Of a stretch of DNA of 5,914 nucleotides, positions 5,354 through 5,914 are shown one piece after another (position 1 is the stretch's first letter; every line of letters begins with the position of its first letter). The notes beneath the pieces are model-generated. The model searched no databases. It was not told the DNA's origin and saw only the letters and a list, made by a program, of their open reading frames with translations. A program made the translations under genes and the position numbers. Origin of the DNA: Candidatus Dojkabacteria bacterium (GTDB lineage Bacteria; Patescibacteriota; Dojkabacteria; GCA-002793355); assembly GCA_027033525.1 (NCBI GenBank), contig JALVLD010000028.1, positions 1 through 5,914 of the forward strand, in the 5' to 3' direction.

Positions 5354-5914
5354 TTATACATCCAAAATTGCGAATTTAGCAAACTGCTGAATAAATCGCC
5401 TCCTTGGTGGGACTTCAGAACCCATTAACATATCAAAGATTTTGTTTGCTTCTTCAGCATCTTCTATACGTACTTGTTTAAGTACGCGTGTCTTAGGATT
5501 CATTGTAGTTTCCCATAATTGCTCTGGATTCATTTCCCCTAAACCTTTAAATCTTTGAACATTTTTTATTTTTTTACCTTTAGCAAGCATTTGGCTAATA
5601 AAATCATTTTTTTGTTTTTCCGATAAGAACCAGTACTTTTCTTTTCCTATCTCAACTTTAAAAAGTGGTGGCTGTGCTACATAAACTTTACCAGCCTCTA
5701 TTAAAGGACGCATATACCTGTAAAAAAAGGTTAAAACCAAAGTAACAATGTGCATACCATCGACATCGGCATCTGTCATTATTATAATTTTGCCATAGCG
5801 AAGTTTAGCTAGGTTCAGATTTTCTCCAATTCCACAACCTAAGGCCTTTACTAAATCAGCCAATTTGTTATTAGCAAGAACTCTATCAAGCCTGTTTTTT
5901 TCACTGTTTATAGG
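5354..5914 (-). CDS. gyrB: DNA gyrase subunit B (or ParE), C-terminal part
   Basis: This is the last 186 residues of a type IIA topoisomerase ATPase/TOPRIM subunit; the gene runs off the right end. With its partner (GyrA or ParC) it passes DNA duplexes to change supercoiling. Visible from fragment residue 1: NSEKNRLDRVLANNK, LGCGIGE (25-31), the metal-binding TDADVDG (D48, D50, D52), QPPLFKV (81-87), RFKGLGEMN (121-129), and the tail motif MGSEVPPRRRFI. The long insert found in E. coli GyrB is absent. The frame is open to the window edge, so a TTG at 5863 is internal and not the start. GyrB and ParE cannot be told apart safely from this part; gyrB is preferred as the universal member. Met replaces the more usual Ala or Ser in DVDGxHI. 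The tRNA-Tyr promoter starts within 10 nt of its stop, with no terminator visible. Confidence 0.9.
   Translation of the reverse strand, partial: PINSEKNRLDRVLANNKLADLVKALGCGIGENLNLAKLRYGKIIIMTDADVDGMHIVTLVLTFFYRYMRPLIEAGKVYVAQPPLFKVEIGKEKYWFLSEKQKNDFISQMLAKGKKIKNVQRFKGLGEMNPEQLWETTMNPKTRVLKQVRIEDAEEANKIFDMLMGSEVPPRRRFIQQFAKFAILDV

Noticed and set aside
5861..5863. TTG as a start codon of the topoisomerase gene
   Set aside because: The frame stays open to the window edge and encodes conserved GyrB/ParE sequence upstream (NSEKNRLDRVL), so this is an internal Leu codon of a truncated gene.
1..5914. Alternative genetic code (TGA as Gly or Trp), CRISPR, transposon or phage features
   Set aside because: All genes end in TAA without needing TGA as sense. 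No direct repeat array, transposase, integrase or flanking duplication was seen, including around the tRNA.

Overview
The window is AT-rich, gene-dense bacterial chromosome. It has seven protein genes (two cut by the window ends) and one tRNA gene, and almost no intergenic DNA. Every stop codon visible is TAA and no in-frame TGA has to be read through, so the standard code fits. The proteins are bacterial in type: SerRS N-terminus, GyrB/ParE-type topoisomerase, canonical DTD, family II pyrophosphatase. The TATAAT promoters are also bacterial. Shine-Dalgarno sequences are absent or weak, and several starts sit directly after a -10 box. With the compact layout, this suggests a reduced-genome bacterium of the Candidate Phyla Radiation/Patescibacteria kind. 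That placement is an inference, and a low-GC Firmicute-like genome is the main alternative.

Left part (1-1625, all minus strand): an apparent operon starts at a strong promoter (TTGATA, 17 nt, TATAAT) only 5 nt from the first ATG. It encodes a membrane-anchored protein with a predicted beta-sandwich ectodomain. Two bases later comes a larger surface protein with a DUF11-like domain, a Thr/Pro stalk, a PPETG sorting-like motif, a membrane helix and a long, very basic tail. Sixteen bases further on the start of serS (seryl-tRNA synthetase) runs off the window.

Middle (1714-4796): ppaC (Mn-dependent inorganic pyrophosphatase, minus) and a 691-codon fusion of UDP-glucose 6-dehydrogenase with a family 2 glycosyltransferase (plus) diverge from a 59-nt region with interlocked -10 boxes. 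The plus-strand promoter places its predicted transcription start on the A of the ATG.

Right part (4793-5914, minus): the end of a gyrB/parE-type gene, then tRNA-Tyr(GTA) with its own extended -10 promoter, then dtd (D-aminoacyl-tRNA deacylase) 27 nt downstream. The dtd and fusion-gene stop codons overlap tail to tail.

The most notable observation is the tRNA-Tyr. It has C1-G72 and a 5-nt variable loop, the archaeal/eukaryotic design, instead of the G1-C72 and long variable arm usual for bacterial tRNA-Tyr. Other points of interest are the dehydrogenase-glycosyltransferase fusion, the surface protein with its unusual basic tail, and the repeated leaderless promoter arrangement. The window combines envelope building (UDP-sugar oxidation and transfer, surface proteins) with translation housekeeping (SerRS, tRNA-Tyr, DTD).
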